From: Desulfovibrionaceae bacterium
GTDB taxonomy: Bacteria > Desulfobacterota > Desulfovibrionia > Desulfovibrionales > Desulfovibrionaceae
Direction of reading: 5' to 3'
Assembly: GCA_028689675.1 (NCBI GenBank)
Contig: JAQVCS010000002.1
Location: 62,001-126,000, forward strand
DNA length: 64,000 nt
Positions 27,703-37,090 of this stretch are shown here, in pieces (the stretch's first letter is position 1; each line of letters opens with the position of its first letter). Under the pieces are notes generated by a model. The model searched no databases and had not been told where the DNA came from. It saw only the letters and a list, made by a program, of their open reading frames with translations. Made by a program: the position numbers and the translations under genes.

Positions 27703-28974
27703 TTAGAAACGATAGGTTAACGATGCACTGTAAATATTGGTAACACAATCTTCCGAATGCCCGCCAACGACACCATGCAGACCTTCTGCGCGGCTGTCAT
27801 CATAATCAAGCTGATTGATAAACAAATGGGCATAAGCAAGATCAAGAGTAAAGTCACCCCAATGGAAGCCTGCACCAGCGGTTAAGCCTGTGCGCCCGTG
27901 TGAAGGAATCATAAAGTCGGCATATTTTTCATCCACCACAGGGGTTTCAATATATGCACCACCGCGCAGGGTAAGCCAATCGGTTGTTTTCCATTCTACG
28001 CTGGCATTAAAGTTCCAGCCATCGGCACAGTTTTTGCGGTTTTTAGAATGAATATTGGCAGGCTTGTCCACATAAATATTCAGGTGGTCATAGGTTGACC
28101 AGCGCGTCCACACTGTGCCCACTTCAAAGCTCAGGGTATCTGTGGGCTTGTAGGTTACAGCAAAGGCAAGGGAATCGGGCAGCTGCACTGTGCCGTCAAG
28201 GTCTGAGGTCTGCATTTGTTTGCTTACGCTAGCCGTATATGGGTTGCTATGAATAGCGTGGTTTTTGTCAAACTTCATTTCGCCAGCCATGTTCAGGGTC
28301 ATCTGGCTTTTATACACCAAGCCAGCCGACCATTGATCATTAAACTTGGCATGGGCGGCAATATTAAAGCCGCCAGCTAAGCCCTGCCCTTCGATTTGAG
28401 CATCCATATCAGAGAATGTGCCCATATTGACTTTCTTGCCCTCATACAAATGGGCATACAGCAATTCTGCCCCCACAGAAAGCGAAAGCCAATCATTCAC
28501 CTTATAGGCCAGCACGGGCGTGGCAGAAATGGTCTGCAAGCCCACGTCATACATATTATAGCGGCCTGCCCAGTCGCCATTATAGCTCACGCCCACACCA
28601 AAGCGCGAATACACGCCAAAGCCAGCCCACAGGCTGTCTGAAAGCTGATGCGTCAAATACATGTGCACAGGCGTCCACGTTTGCGGCTTGGTCTGCATGT
28701 AATGGGTTGTGCCATTATCAAAATCGCAGCGCATTGTGCCAAAGGGGGCAACAATAGCGCCGCCTACCATAATTTGCGTGCCCTCAAGCTGCGTAATGCC
28801 CGCAGGGTTGTAGGCAACAGCAGAAGGATCATCGGCGCGGCCAACCAGCCCCCCAGCCAAAGAAAGACCACGCGCAGACCATTCACTCATGGCAAAGCCT
28901 TCTGCTTTTGCCATGTGGGGCACAGCCAATATCATCATCAGCGCCACAGAAAGGACGCGCCAAGCACTGTTCAT
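27703..28974 (-). CDS. OmpP1/FadL/TodX-family outer membrane transporter
   Basis: FadL-family beta-barrels admit long-chain fatty acids or other hydrophobic compounds across the outer membrane. The 423-residue product has a signal peptide ending near AKA, the family's N-terminal hatch sequence GFAMSEWSARGLSLAGGLVG followed by DPSAVAYNPAGITQL, many aromatic beta-strands, and a C-terminal phenylalanine (SASLTYRF), the outer-membrane insertion signal. ATG 28974 lies after GGAGGAG. It is a single-gene unit with its own terminator. Substrate unknown. Confidence 0.9.
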   Translation of the reverse strand: MNSAWRVLSVALMMILAVPHMAKAEGFAMSEWSARGLSLAGGLVGRADDPSAVAYNPAGITQLEGTQIMVGGAIVAPFGTMRCDFDNGTTHYMQTKPQTWTPVHMYLTHQLSDSLWAGFGVYSRFGVGVSYNGDWAGRYNMYDVGLQTISATPVLAYKVNDWLSLSVGAELLYAHLYEGKKVNMGTFSDMDAQIEGQGLAGGFNIAAHAKFNDQWSAGLVYKSQMTLNMAGEMKFDKNHAIHSNPYTASVSKQMQTSDLDGTVQLPDSLAFAVTYKPTDTLSFEVGTVWTRWSTYDHLNIYVDKPANIHSKNRKNCADGWNFNASVEWKTTDWLTLRGGAYIETPVVDEKYADFMIPSHGRTGLTAGAGFHWGDFTLDLAYAHLFINQLDYDDSRAEGLHGVVGGHSEDCVTNIYSASLTYRF

Positions 28975-29302
28975 ATCTCCTCCAAAAACAGGCGTGTGCA
29001 ATAACGAGCTGGAAAACTGTTTTGCTCAATATTGCATGATTAGAATGAGAGTGCCACTATAATTTATAGAGGCACTACACAAGGGAACGCAAGTTTTAGA
29101 ACATAAAGAGAGAGTTTTGGTCAAGTAAAAAACAGTGTTTATCTATTTTTTACAGAGCCTTTATTGGGGGAAGATATTTTGAGCATAAAAAATCCGCCGA
29201 AGCGGATTTTTCTGTGCATGTGCGTGAAAGAAAATACTATATACATTGAGTGCTCAATGAATAGTGCTTTTTCCCGCAGTATATTTTGTGTCTTGCCCTG
29301 CC
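28975..29302. other. Intergenic region between the hydrogenase-like operon and the fadL-like gene
   Basis: Apart from the hairpin at 29188-29211 this AT-rich stretch has no gene. It should contain the fadL-like promoter on the minus strand, but I see no clear -35/-10 pair. Confidence 0.45.
29188..29211 (-). terminator. Bidirectional terminator after the hydrogenase-like operon
   Basis: AAAAATCCGC and GCGGATTTTT form a perfect 10-base-pair stem with a CGAA tetraloop. The stem itself supplies T-tracts on both strands. It lies 92 bases beyond the last gene of the Ehr-like operon. Confidence 0.8.
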
Positions 29303-30100
29303 TTATGCCCCTTTTTCTGCATGGGGAAAGCGCTTATGCCACGCTATGCACAGCATGGCATCCAGAATAGACCAAGGGTTGGGGGGGCAGCCGGGCACAT
29401 ACATATCCACAGGCAGCAGGCTTGCTACGCCATTGTGGCATTCGTTGCTGGTGGCAAAGAGCCCGCCTGAGCAGGCACACGAGCCCACAGCCAGCACCAC
29501 GCGCGGCTCTGGCGTGGCGGCATAGGTATCCAGCAGGGCGGCGCGCATATTTTCGCTGACTGCCCCTGTGACCACCAAACCATCGGCATGGCGTGGTGAA
29601 GCCACAAAATCCAGCCCAAAATGCGCCATATCATAGCTTAATGTGCCCAACACATTGCAGTCTGCCTCGCAAGCGCCGCAGCCCCCTGCACTGACCTGAC
29701 GAAATTTTAGCGAGCGGGCAAACATGGCTAAGTCTCGCGTGGCAGTGCGCTTGGGCAGAGCAGGGCTGGTATTGGTAATAATAAGCCCCTCGCGTGTGGG
29801 GCTGGCCACGCGGTGTTCCCTAGTAAAGGTAATGGCCTGACGCGGGCAGGCCTGTGCACAAGCCCCACAAAAAAGGCAGCGCCCTGTGTCCAGCGCAATG
29901 CCTTCGCCCTGTTCACGCTGGCCTTGCAGGCAAATGGCCTGCGTGGGGCAAGCCTGCTGGCAGGCGGTGCAGCCTGTGGGGCAAGCCCCTGCCGCAATGA
30001 CGGGCTTGCCACGATAGCGTGCAGAAAGCGTGGGCAGGGCGTGCGGGTAATTGAGCGTGCGAAAGCCCTGATGTATACGTTCTTTAATAATTCCTAACAT
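29303..30100 (-). CDS. Ehr/hydrogenase-4-type small subunit (NuoB-like) fused to a 2x[4Fe-4S] ferredoxin domain
   Basis: The 265-residue protein joins two modules usually encoded separately in Hyf/Hyc systems. Residues about 35-90 hold two ferredoxin motifs (C40, C44, C47, C51; C75, C78, C81, C85). From about 118 a NuoB/NiFe small-subunit domain follows, with GGCGACEADC, GSCACSGG and YVPGCPPNPW as [4Fe-4S] ligand regions. Start ATG 30100 follows AAGGA, 11 bases after the large-subunit stop. It would pass electrons between a soluble donor, perhaps ferredoxin, and the membrane arm. It has no Tat signal, so it is cytoplasmic. Confidence 0.85.
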   Translation of the reverse strand: MLGIIKERIHQGFRTLNYPHALPTLSARYRGKPVIAAGACPTGCTACQQACPTQAICLQGQREQGEGIALDTGRCLFCGACAQACPRQAITFTREHRVASPTREGLIITNTSPALPKRTATRDLAMFARSLKFRQVSAGGCGACEADCNVLGTLSYDMAHFGLDFVASPRHADGLVVTGAVSENMRAALLDTYAATPEPRVVLAVGSCACSGGLFATSNECHNGVASLLPVDMYVPGCPPNPWSILDAMLCIAWHKRFPHAEKGA

Positions 30101-30111
30101 GGCGTCATTCC

Positions 30112-31626
30112 TTACAAATCGTGCCCGCAATACGAGAGGTTGAAACTTTTATTGCACAGGGGGAAGTCTGAAATCTGCTGCCCGCGCAAAGCCAGCGCCA
30201 GCCCAAGCCAATTGTGAAAGGAGGGGTCAACAGGTTTGTATAGGGCAAAACGCCCCTTGGCATCGGTAACCGCTATGTGGCACACCATGCCCCGCCAGCC
30301 CTCACAAAAAGAAAGTGCAAGACGGTGCGGCGGCAGGCTTTGCGGAAAGTGTTCACAACAGGATGCGCCATTGGTGGCGCGCAGCAATTCAATATCGCTG
30401 CGAATAATGGCTACGCTGTCGTCAATTTCTTTGTCGCGTATGCAGGCACGGGCATAGACATCACCCGTGCTGGCTGTGCGCAGGCTGGCGCGCATTTCTT
30501 TAAAGCCATTCAGCGGGAAGCTGAAACGGGCATCGCGGGGCAGGCCAGAGGCGCGTGCCGCCATGCCCACCATGCCAATATCCTGCGCGGTCTGGCGGCT
30601 GACAGAGCCTGTGCCGTGCATTCTGTCAAGCGAAGAGGATGAGGCAAACAGGGTGTCGAGCGCGCCGCGTGTGTCTTTATATATGGTGTCCACACGCTGG
30701 CGCAGCGTGTCGCATAGGGCTTCGTCCATATCGTGCACTGTGCCGCCGGGGCACACCATGCCGCGCCCAAAGCGGTTGCCGCACACAAGGGCTGTCATGT
30801 TCAGCCAATCCCCGCGTATGCGGCCATTCCATGCTGAAGTGGGCAAAAAGCCAGCGTCGCCAGCCAGTGCGCCAAGGTCACCAGTGTGGCAGGCAAGGCG
30901 TTCCAGTTCAAGCATAATGCGGCGCAAAATTTGCCCGCGCTCGGCTGCGGCTGTGCCAGTCAGCTTTTCCAGCAGGGCAGCATAGGCTGTGCTGTGGGCT
31001 ATGCTGCTGTCCCCGCACAGGCATTCTATGAGGTGCGGGCTTTGGGCTGTAGGCCCCAGCAACAGGGCGCGCTCTATGCCGCGGTGTTGAAAACCAAGGC
31101 TGATTTCAAGGTGCATGACTTTTTCGCCAGCACATTGAAAGCGAAAATGCCCCGGCTCAATCACGCCAGCATGCACAGGCCCTACAGCCACTTCATGCAC
31201 TTCGCTGCCCGTGACAGTGAAATAGTCTGTATCGGCGGGCAGAGGGCGGGTATGGTGCTGGTCGTACAGGGGCGGGGCAAAGCGAATGGGCTTGAGCCAA
31301 GGGTGACCCTGCGGTGTAATGTGCCATTGTTCCCAAATTTCGCGCTCAAACCAATGCGCCTGCGGTAGGCGTGGCGTGAACGCGGGGTAAGAGGCATCAG
31401 GCGCAAGCATGGGTGAACGCCATGCCTGCACCATGCCGCTGCTGTCTTCAACCATAAGGCAGAGCAGGGAAAGGTCGTGATGAAAGTCATCATGGTCTTG
31501 CAGCCCGCAAAAGCCCACCATGCGCCAGCCTTTGTTGGCTGCGGCAAGCACTTCCTCGGCAATGTGCTCAAGGGGCTGGGCAGGAAGCTCGCGAATATCC
31601 AGAGATTCGGTATAATGAAATTGCAT
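30112..31626 (-). CDS. Ehr/hydrogenase-4-type large subunit (NuoC-NuoD-like) lacking most Ni-Fe ligands
   Basis: The 504-residue protein has a NuoC-like N-terminal part (WFEREIWEQWHITPQGHP, about 92-109) and a NuoD/HycE-like domain. Group 4 hydrogenases carry CGxC and a C-terminal DPCxxC that bind Ni-Fe. By eye against HycE as I recall it, the first motif here is CGDS (C204, S207) and the second is NLSYCG (498 is Ser, 501 is Gly), so three of four cysteines are gone. That pattern is that of Ehr complexes, which are not hydrogenases. It ends just after the DPCxxC-equivalent position, with no C-terminal processing extension. It has a 1-base gap to the membrane subunit. Confidence 0.85.
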   Translation of the reverse strand: MQFHYTESLDIRELPAQPLEHIAEEVLAAANKGWRMVGFCGLQDHDDFHHDLSLLCLMVEDSSGMVQAWRSPMLAPDASYPAFTPRLPQAHWFEREIWEQWHITPQGHPWLKPIRFAPPLYDQHHTRPLPADTDYFTVTGSEVHEVAVGPVHAGVIEPGHFRFQCAGEKVMHLEISLGFQHRGIERALLLGPTAQSPHLIECLCGDSSIAHSTAYAALLEKLTGTAAAERGQILRRIMLELERLACHTGDLGALAGDAGFLPTSAWNGRIRGDWLNMTALVCGNRFGRGMVCPGGTVHDMDEALCDTLRQRVDTIYKDTRGALDTLFASSSSLDRMHGTGSVSRQTAQDIGMVGMAARASGLPRDARFSFPLNGFKEMRASLRTASTGDVYARACIRDKEIDDSVAIIRSDIELLRATNGASCCEHFPQSLPPHRLALSFCEGWRGMVCHIAVTDAKGRFALYKPVDPSFHNWLGLALALRGQQISDFPLCNKSFNLSYCGHDL

Positions 31627-31627
31627 A

Positions 31628-33133
31628 CTATTCTCCTGCCAAATGTGCTGCTTGCCGCAAAAAGCTGTCTAACCACGGGGGCATATAGAGGCCAAGCGTG
31701 ACAATAAGCAGCCCCAGCACGGCACAAGGGCCCACATTAAAGACAGTTTCTTTGAATGCAGGCGGGGTGGCAGGCGGGGTCACGCCCTGCACCATGCGCA
31801 AAAAGGGTATGGACATGCCCACAAAGATAACAGCCAGCAAGACAAGGTAGGCCGCCCCCACAAAATAGCGCTCTGTAGTAAAAATATGCTGCAAGATGCT
31901 GAACTCGCTCACAAATAGCCCAAAGGGCGGCGAGCCTGTAATGGCCAAAAAGCCCCCAGCCCACAGGCAGGCGGTAATGGGCATAGTCCAGCGCATGCCG
32001 CGCACGTCGTAGCTGGAAAGGGTGTGATAATGCGTCAGCACATTCCCCGCCAGCAAAAAGAGCATGCACTTGGTTAGGGAATGGCACACAGCATGCAGCA
32101 TAGCGCCATACACAGCCGCCCCGCCCAAGCCCACACCCAAGGCTAAAATGCCCATGTGCTCTACAGAAGAATAGGCCAAAAGGCGTTTATAATGCCCTTG
32201 CCCCACAATAAAGAGTGCGGCGGTCAGCATAGAAAGCAGGCCGAAAAAGACAAGAAGCCCGCTGCTAAATTCCCCCAAGCCAGCGGCATTGAGCACCTGA
32301 TGCCCGCGCAAAATACCCAAAAAAGCACAATTGAGTAATGCCCCCGAAAGCAGGGCAGATACAAGCGAAGGGGCTTGGCTGTGAGCATCGGGCAGCCAGT
32401 TGTGCAGGGGGGCAAGCCCCATTTTTGTGCCAAAGCCCACCAGCAAAAAGATAAAGGCGGCTTTAAGCCATGCAGGCTGTGCCTTGGTGGCATGGCTGAT
32501 ATAATAGAGCATCTGGTTGTGGTCTTGCGGTGCTTCTGGGTAAAAAGCAATGGAAAAAAGCACGTTACCCAGCAGCGCTAGGGCAATGCCCACAGAGCAT
32601 ATCATAAGATATTTCCATGTGGCTTCCAGCGCTTCTTTGTGGCGGTGAAAGTAAATAAGCGGGGCAGAGGTCAGGGTGGTAACTTCAATGCCCACCCACA
32701 AAGCCCCAAGGTGCTGCGTGGTGGTCACCAGCGACATGGCCGCTAAAAAAAAGCACAGGCAGGCCAAAAAGCGCTGCTGCGGCGCATTGGTAAAGCTTGA
32801 GCCATCTTGAAAATGACGGCGCACAGGCGCTTTGGCATCTTCATCACGCAAATAGCCAATGGCATAGCATGAGGCCGCCGTGAACAGCGCCGAGGCAAGG
32901 CATAAAAACACAAGGCCAAGCACGTCAGGGCACAGCACCCCGCCCAGCGCCACAGGGGCAGCGTGGGCAGGGTCGCCAGCGGCCAGCAGTGTTTGCCTTG
33001 TGGTGAGCAGGCTACAAATATTGTGCCCCAAGGCCACAGCCATCAGCAGCAGGGCGCGCAGGGTAAAGGAGCTGGCAAAAAGCATGGCTGTGCCCCCTGC
33101 CAACGGCAACAAAAGAAGCAATAACAATACCAT
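31628..33133 (-). CDS. Proton-pumping membrane subunit, HyfF/NuoN-M-like
   Basis: The 501-residue polytopic protein has about 14 membrane segments and the antiporter-like (Mrp/NuoLMN) core: LGALWVGIEVTTLTSAPLIY, WKYLMICSVGIALALLGN, a lysine in GFGTKMGLAPLHNWLPDAHSQAP, and LAYSSVEHMGILALG. These match HyfF. The residues are the ones that carry protons in complex I-like subunits. It is three bases after the HyfE-like gene and one base before the large subunit. Confidence 0.9.
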   Translation of the reverse strand: MVLLLLLLLPLAGGTAMLFASSFTLRALLLMAVALGHNICSLLTTRQTLLAAGDPAHAAPVALGGVLCPDVLGLVFLCLASALFTAASCYAIGYLRDEDAKAPVRRHFQDGSSFTNAPQQRFLACLCFFLAAMSLVTTTQHLGALWVGIEVTTLTSAPLIYFHRHKEALEATWKYLMICSVGIALALLGNVLFSIAFYPEAPQDHNQMLYYISHATKAQPAWLKAAFIFLLVGFGTKMGLAPLHNWLPDAHSQAPSLVSALLSGALLNCAFLGILRGHQVLNAAGLGEFSSGLLVFFGLLSMLTAALFIVGQGHYKRLLAYSSVEHMGILALGVGLGGAAVYGAMLHAVCHSLTKCMLFLLAGNVLTHYHTLSSYDVRGMRWTMPITACLWAGGFLAITGSPPFGLFVSEFSILQHIFTTERYFVGAAYLVLLAVIFVGMSIPFLRMVQGVTPPATPPAFKETVFNVGPCAVLGLLIVTLGLYMPPWLDSFLRQAAHLAGE

Positions 33134-33136
33134 GAT

Positions 33137-33787
33137 TTAATCCCTCAGGCTGCAAAAACGGCCTACGTCAATGGATTCAAAAGTCTCGCTGATATAATTG
33201 ATGGCTATGCCCATAACAAAAACAGCAACAAAGACATCCAGCAATAAAGAAAGCTCAAACCATGTGGAACTTTCCATCATCAGGGGCATACTGAGCAGAA
33301 AAATGCCGTTTTCTGCCACCAGATAGCCCAAAACCTGCCCCAATGCCCGCATGCGCCCCACAACCATAATCAAGCCGCTGAACAGGGTGGCCAGCGCGGC
33401 AGGAAAGAACAGGGGCGGGTAAATTTCCTGCGCAAAAGGCAGGCGTGTTTCCAGCCACAGAGCAAAAATAAGGCAGCACATACCGCTGATAACAGCATAT
33501 TTATGCCCGCTGCCGCGTACAGCGCTGTGCGAAGCCAGCCCCACTTTGTGCAGGGTGCGGTGCAGCAAAAGAGGGAAGCCAATCACTTTAATAAGCACAA
33601 TAGCCCCAGCCAGCAGCAGGTTGTGCATCAGGTTTGCGCCCTGCTGCGGCACAAGCAATAACAAGGCTGCCAGCAAAGCCCCTTGAAAGGAAACCAAGCG
33701 AATGCGCGGCTCAAGGCGGTTGGCCGTGAGCATAGCAAAATTACCTAATAAAAGCAGAATAATAGCAATTTGTAATACAGTAGCCAT
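33137..33787 (-). CDS. HyfE-like membrane subunit
   Basis: The 216-residue protein has about 7 membrane segments, including a NuoK-like half (GYLVAENGIFLLSM, LSLLLDVFVAVFVMGIAINYI). Its length equals E. coli HyfE (216 residues), which is specific to hydrogenase-4-type and Ehr complexes. It lies 9 bases after the HyfC-like gene and 3 bases before the HyfF-like gene. Confidence 0.88.
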   Translation of the reverse strand: MATVLQIAIILLLLGNFAMLTANRLEPRIRLVSFQGALLAALLLLVPQQGANLMHNLLLAGAIVLIKVIGFPLLLHRTLHKVGLASHSAVRGSGHKYAVISGMCCLIFALWLETRLPFAQEIYPPLFFPAALATLFSGLIMVVGRMRALGQVLGYLVAENGIFLLSMPLMMESSTWFELSLLLDVFVAVFVMGIAINYISETFESIDVGRFCSLRD

Positions 33788-33796
33788 AGGTAACCT

Positions 33797-34738
33797 CTAT
33801 CGTATAAGCGTCAGCATTAAAGCCAAAGCAGCCAAAGCCCCAGCGCCGCCCAAAAGCTGGGCAATGCGCGGTAGGCGCACACGCGCCATAATAGATTCCG
33901 TTACGCCCACCAGCACAGCCACAGCGGCAATGGCCGCGCTGTTGACAGCAAGCTGCACCCAAGGGTTGCTGAAAATGGCAGGCACAACAATGCCCGCCAA
34001 AAGCGCACTGAAAAACCACAGCTTCAGCGCTGCCGCATAATGAATAAAGGCAAGGTCTGGGCCAGAATGGTCAAGCACCATAACTTCATGAATCATGGTC
34101 AGCTCGAGGTGCGTGTTGGGGTCATCAATAGGAATGCGGCAATTTTCCACCAGCAGCAGTAAGAACAGCACCAAGGGCAGTAAAAGCACTTCTGGCCTTG
34201 CCTCAAGCCATGCCAAAGAAGGTGTGCCCGTAAACATGGTGGAAAGGGAAAGGTGCAGGGCAATGTGCTCATCTGCCCCCAGCCCTGCAAGGGTGAGAAA
34301 GCACAAGAACAGGGCTGGCTCGGCTAGGGCGGCATAGGCTGCTTCACGGCTAGCGCCCATACCCTCAAAGGCCGAGCCTGTGTCCAGCGCTGCAAGAATA
34401 AGGAAAAAGCGCCCCAGCCCCAGCACATAGGCGGCCAGCAAAAAATCCCCCTGAAAGGCAAAGGGCGAAGCAAAGCCCCCCAGCGGCAGCAAGGGCAGCG
34501 CCACAAAAACGGTGGCCAGCGAAAGCACAGGCCCAGCCGCAAAAACCCATGTGGTGCTTGTGCTTATTACCGCGCCCTTGCGTAATAATTTTGCCAAATC
34601 ATAATAGAGTTGCAGCACAGGCTTGCCTTGCCTGCCTGCAAATTTTGCCTTGACTCTGTTAATAATGCCTGGCAGCAGCGGCGCAGCGCACAGAGCAAGG
34701 GCAAAAGAACACCAAAAAGGCAGAGCAGTGGGCATCAT
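33797..34738 (-). CDS. NuoH/HyfC-like membrane subunit
   Basis: The 313-residue protein has about 8 membrane segments. It carries the family's ILDTGSAFEGMGASREA-type loop (here AALDTGSAFEGMGASREA), GRQGKPVLQLYYDLAKLL near the N-terminus, and HLELTMIHEVMVLDHSG, the charged loop that links the peripheral and membrane arms. ATG 34738 is chosen because it forms an ATGA overlap with the upstream stop; the TTG 15 bases before has no ribosome site. Confidence 0.88.
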   Translation of the reverse strand: MMPTALPFWCSFALALCAAPLLPGIINRVKAKFAGRQGKPVLQLYYDLAKLLRKGAVISTSTTWVFAAGPVLSLATVFVALPLLPLGGFASPFAFQGDFLLAAYVLGLGRFFLILAALDTGSAFEGMGASREAAYAALAEPALFLCFLTLAGLGADEHIALHLSLSTMFTGTPSLAWLEARPEVLLLPLVLFLLLLVENCRIPIDDPNTHLELTMIHEVMVLDHSGPDLAFIHYAAALKLWFFSALLAGIVVPAIFSNPWVQLAVNSAAIAAVAVLVGVTESIMARVRLPRIAQLLGGAGALAALALMLTLIR

Positions 34739-36732
34739 GCAGCAAACCCCCAAAGCAACAAGGCAACCAGCGTTGCCAGCATATACAGGATATATAAATG
34801 GATGCGCCCAGACTGAATAATTTTACAGGCATCACACAGACGGCGCACAGCATCAAAAAGCGGGGCATACAAGCGCAGACGCAAGCGGTCGGGCGCCTCT
34901 ATGCTGTAGCTGGCATGGGCAGGAAAATAGCCCTTGTCCATGCTGCTTTGTACCTGCACACCCATGAGGCGGGAAAAGACCTCGGTTTGTGGGTCGGTAA
35001 AAGAGGCATCGGTATATTGAATGCGCGCTGTCCCTTTTTGAAAGCCGCAGCCCCAAGTGCTGTTTTTTTGGCTGTATGCCCCGCGCAATAAATGACGGCG
35101 CCAAAGAACCAGCAAAGCCACTATGCCCATACCTGCCAGCCCCACCAGCACCACAGTGTGCAGCGAGGCACGCAAAGGCGCTGTGTGCGGGGCAAGCACT
35201 TCTTGCGGCAGGGGCAAAGCCTGTGCCACAAGGGCAAAAAGCTGTGGTGCGGCCAGCCCCAGCCCAAGGCAGGCAGCCGCAGGAAAGGCCAAGGGCACAA
35301 GGTTATAGGCCGTGGGCAGGTGCGGGTTGGCTGCAAGGCGTGTGCGCGGCTCACCCAAAAAGGCTATGCCATAGGCCTTGGCAAAGGTGGCGGCGGCCAG
35401 CCCGCTGACCAGCGCAAGCCCTGTTAGGGCGGCCAGCAGACCAAGCTGAATTTCCATTTGCGGCAGGGTAACGCCTGTGGCCAGCCCCAGCGCCAGCACA
35501 AATTCCCCAGCAAAGCCATTGAGCGGCGGCAGGCAGATGATAGCCGCAGCGCCCACGGCAAAAGCAGCCCCCAGCAGGGGCATGCGCTGTTGCAGCCCGC
35601 CCAGCAAATCAAGGCGCACTGTTTGCACAGCATGCAGAATTTCGCCAGCGCATAAAAAGAGCAAGCCTTTGAAGGCTGCATGGTTAATCATATGAATAAG
35701 GCAGGCAGCAAAGCCCAGCGTGGCAATGCCCATGTGCCCTGTTTGCATGCCAATAAGCCCTGTGCCCAGCCCCATAAGCATAATGCCCATGTTCTCTACA
35801 GAAGAATAGGCCAGCAAGCGCTTGAGGTTGCTTTGCCCCGAGGCTTTGATAATGCCTGTGAGGGCAGAGCCCAAGCCCAGTAGCAATAAGCACCAGCCCC
35901 ACCATGCAGGTGTGCCGCCCTGAATATCAAGCAGGGTATAGGTGCGGAAAATGCCATACAGGCCAGCATTAATCATAGCACCAGAAAGTAGGGCAGAAAC
36001 ATGGCTGGGGGCAGCGGGGTGCGCCTCGGGCAGCCAAATATGCATGGGCGCAAGCCCAGCCTTTGCCCCAAAGCCCACCAATGCCAGCACAAACAGGGCG
36101 CTGCCCATGGCAGGGCTGAGGCTAAGGCCAGCAAATAGGGCACTGGATGAGCCGCCCATGTGCCATGCCAAGGCAAAAAAGCCCAGCAGTACTACAGCGC
36201 CCAAATGTGCCGCTACCAAATATACCCACGAGGCCTCGCGCACGCTGGCTTCATGATCATCAAATTCAATAAGGAAAAAGGGCGAAAGGGACATCAGCTC
36301 CCACGAGATAAGAAAAAACACACTGTCCCGCGCGGTAAGCACCAAGGCCAATGCCAAGACCAGCAGGGTATAAAAAAACCAATGGGCGGCAATATTATGC
36401 CCTATGTCGTGATGAAACAGGCTTGCCGCGCCAGAAAAGGCGCACACAGCCCCCAGCCCAAAAACGGGCAGTAAAAAACAGCGCGAAAGGCCATCTAGCG
36501 CCAAAGCGCCGCCGCCCAGCGGCAAGCCCCATGGGGCTTGCCACGGCACCACCGCCCCCCACGAGCCATGGAACAGCCCCGCCATACCCAGAGCGCAGGC
36601 AAGAATAATGCCCGCTGGCCCAGCAATATGCACGCAAAGGCGAATGCTGGGCACCTGCGGCACAAGGCTGGCAGCAGCCAAAAAAGAGGCTGTCAGCACA
36701 AGCAGCGCCAGCGCAACAAGAAATAATTCCAT
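34735..36732 (-). CDS. Proton-pumping membrane subunit, HyfB/NuoL-like
   Basis: The 665-residue protein (E. coli HyfB is about 670) has some 16 membrane segments. The antiporter-like core includes FFLISWELMSLSPFFLIEF, GFGAKAGLAPMHIWLPEAHP and LKRLLAYSSVENMGIMLMG, with glutamate and lysine residues in the expected proton-path positions. Start ATG 36732 follows a GGGGGGA purine run; an upstream in-frame Met 156 bases earlier lacks support and adds an atypical sequence. It is the first gene of the six-gene Ehr/Hyf-like operon. No maturation genes (hyp) or formate dehydrogenase are adjacent. Confidence 0.9.
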   Translation of the reverse strand: MELFLVALALLVLTASFLAAASLVPQVPSIRLCVHIAGPAGIILACALGMAGLFHGSWGAVVPWQAPWGLPLGGGALALDGLSRCFLLPVFGLGAVCAFSGAASLFHHDIGHNIAAHWFFYTLLVLALALVLTARDSVFFLISWELMSLSPFFLIEFDDHEASVREASWVYLVAAHLGAVVLLGFFALAWHMGGSSSALFAGLSLSPAMGSALFVLALVGFGAKAGLAPMHIWLPEAHPAAPSHVSALLSGAMINAGLYGIFRTYTLLDIQGGTPAWWGWCLLLLGLGSALTGIIKASGQSNLKRLLAYSSVENMGIMLMGLGTGLIGMQTGHMGIATLGFAACLIHMINHAAFKGLLFLCAGEILHAVQTVRLDLLGGLQQRMPLLGAAFAVGAAAIICLPPLNGFAGEFVLALGLATGVTLPQMEIQLGLLAALTGLALVSGLAAATFAKAYGIAFLGEPRTRLAANPHLPTAYNLVPLAFPAAACLGLGLAAPQLFALVAQALPLPQEVLAPHTAPLRASLHTVVLVGLAGMGIVALLVLWRRHLLRGAYSQKNSTWGCGFQKGTARIQYTDASFTDPQTEVFSRLMGVQVQSSMDKGYFPAHASYSIEAPDRLRLRLYAPLFDAVRRLCDACKIIQSGRIHLYILYMLATLVALLLWGFAA

Positions 36733-37090
36733 AATGCAAATCCCCCCATAACAGGCTTGCCCTTGTGCTACTCTTTTTTGCACAGCAAAGCAGAGCGGCT
36801 GCACAAGGCAGCCAATTCTCTGCCCTTTTGTGGGAATAAGCAAGCGTAAAAGCAGGGGTTCAAGAATAAGTAAAAAGAGTGCGCGCAAAGGCAGAAAAAA
36901 ACATAAAAGAAATAATTTTTGAATTGTCTCCGTGCTTTTTTTTCATCTTGTGCCAAAAAGCGTAATACGTTAAGGTGCAACGAAATACCCGCCAAATTTG
37001 TCTTGGCGCTGCATAAGCATGCCCAATTCTGTTTGGGGAGGTTGGGTATTTTGCCATTTTTGATAAAATTTAGCCCGAGGAGAAGGACGT
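36733..37090. other. Divergent intergenic region between the Ehr-like operon and the TAXI gene
   Basis: No gene is visible. It must carry the promoters of both divergent operons. On the plus strand, TTGGGT (37042-37047), 16 bases and TAAAAT (37064-37069) form a weak promoter for the TAXI gene. On the minus strand I find no clear consensus. Confidence 0.4.

Noticed and set aside
29303..36732. Calling the operon a functional hydrogenase-4 or formate hydrogenlyase
   Set aside because: Three of the four Ni-Fe ligand cysteines are replaced by eye, and no maturation or formate dehydrogenase genes are adjacent.
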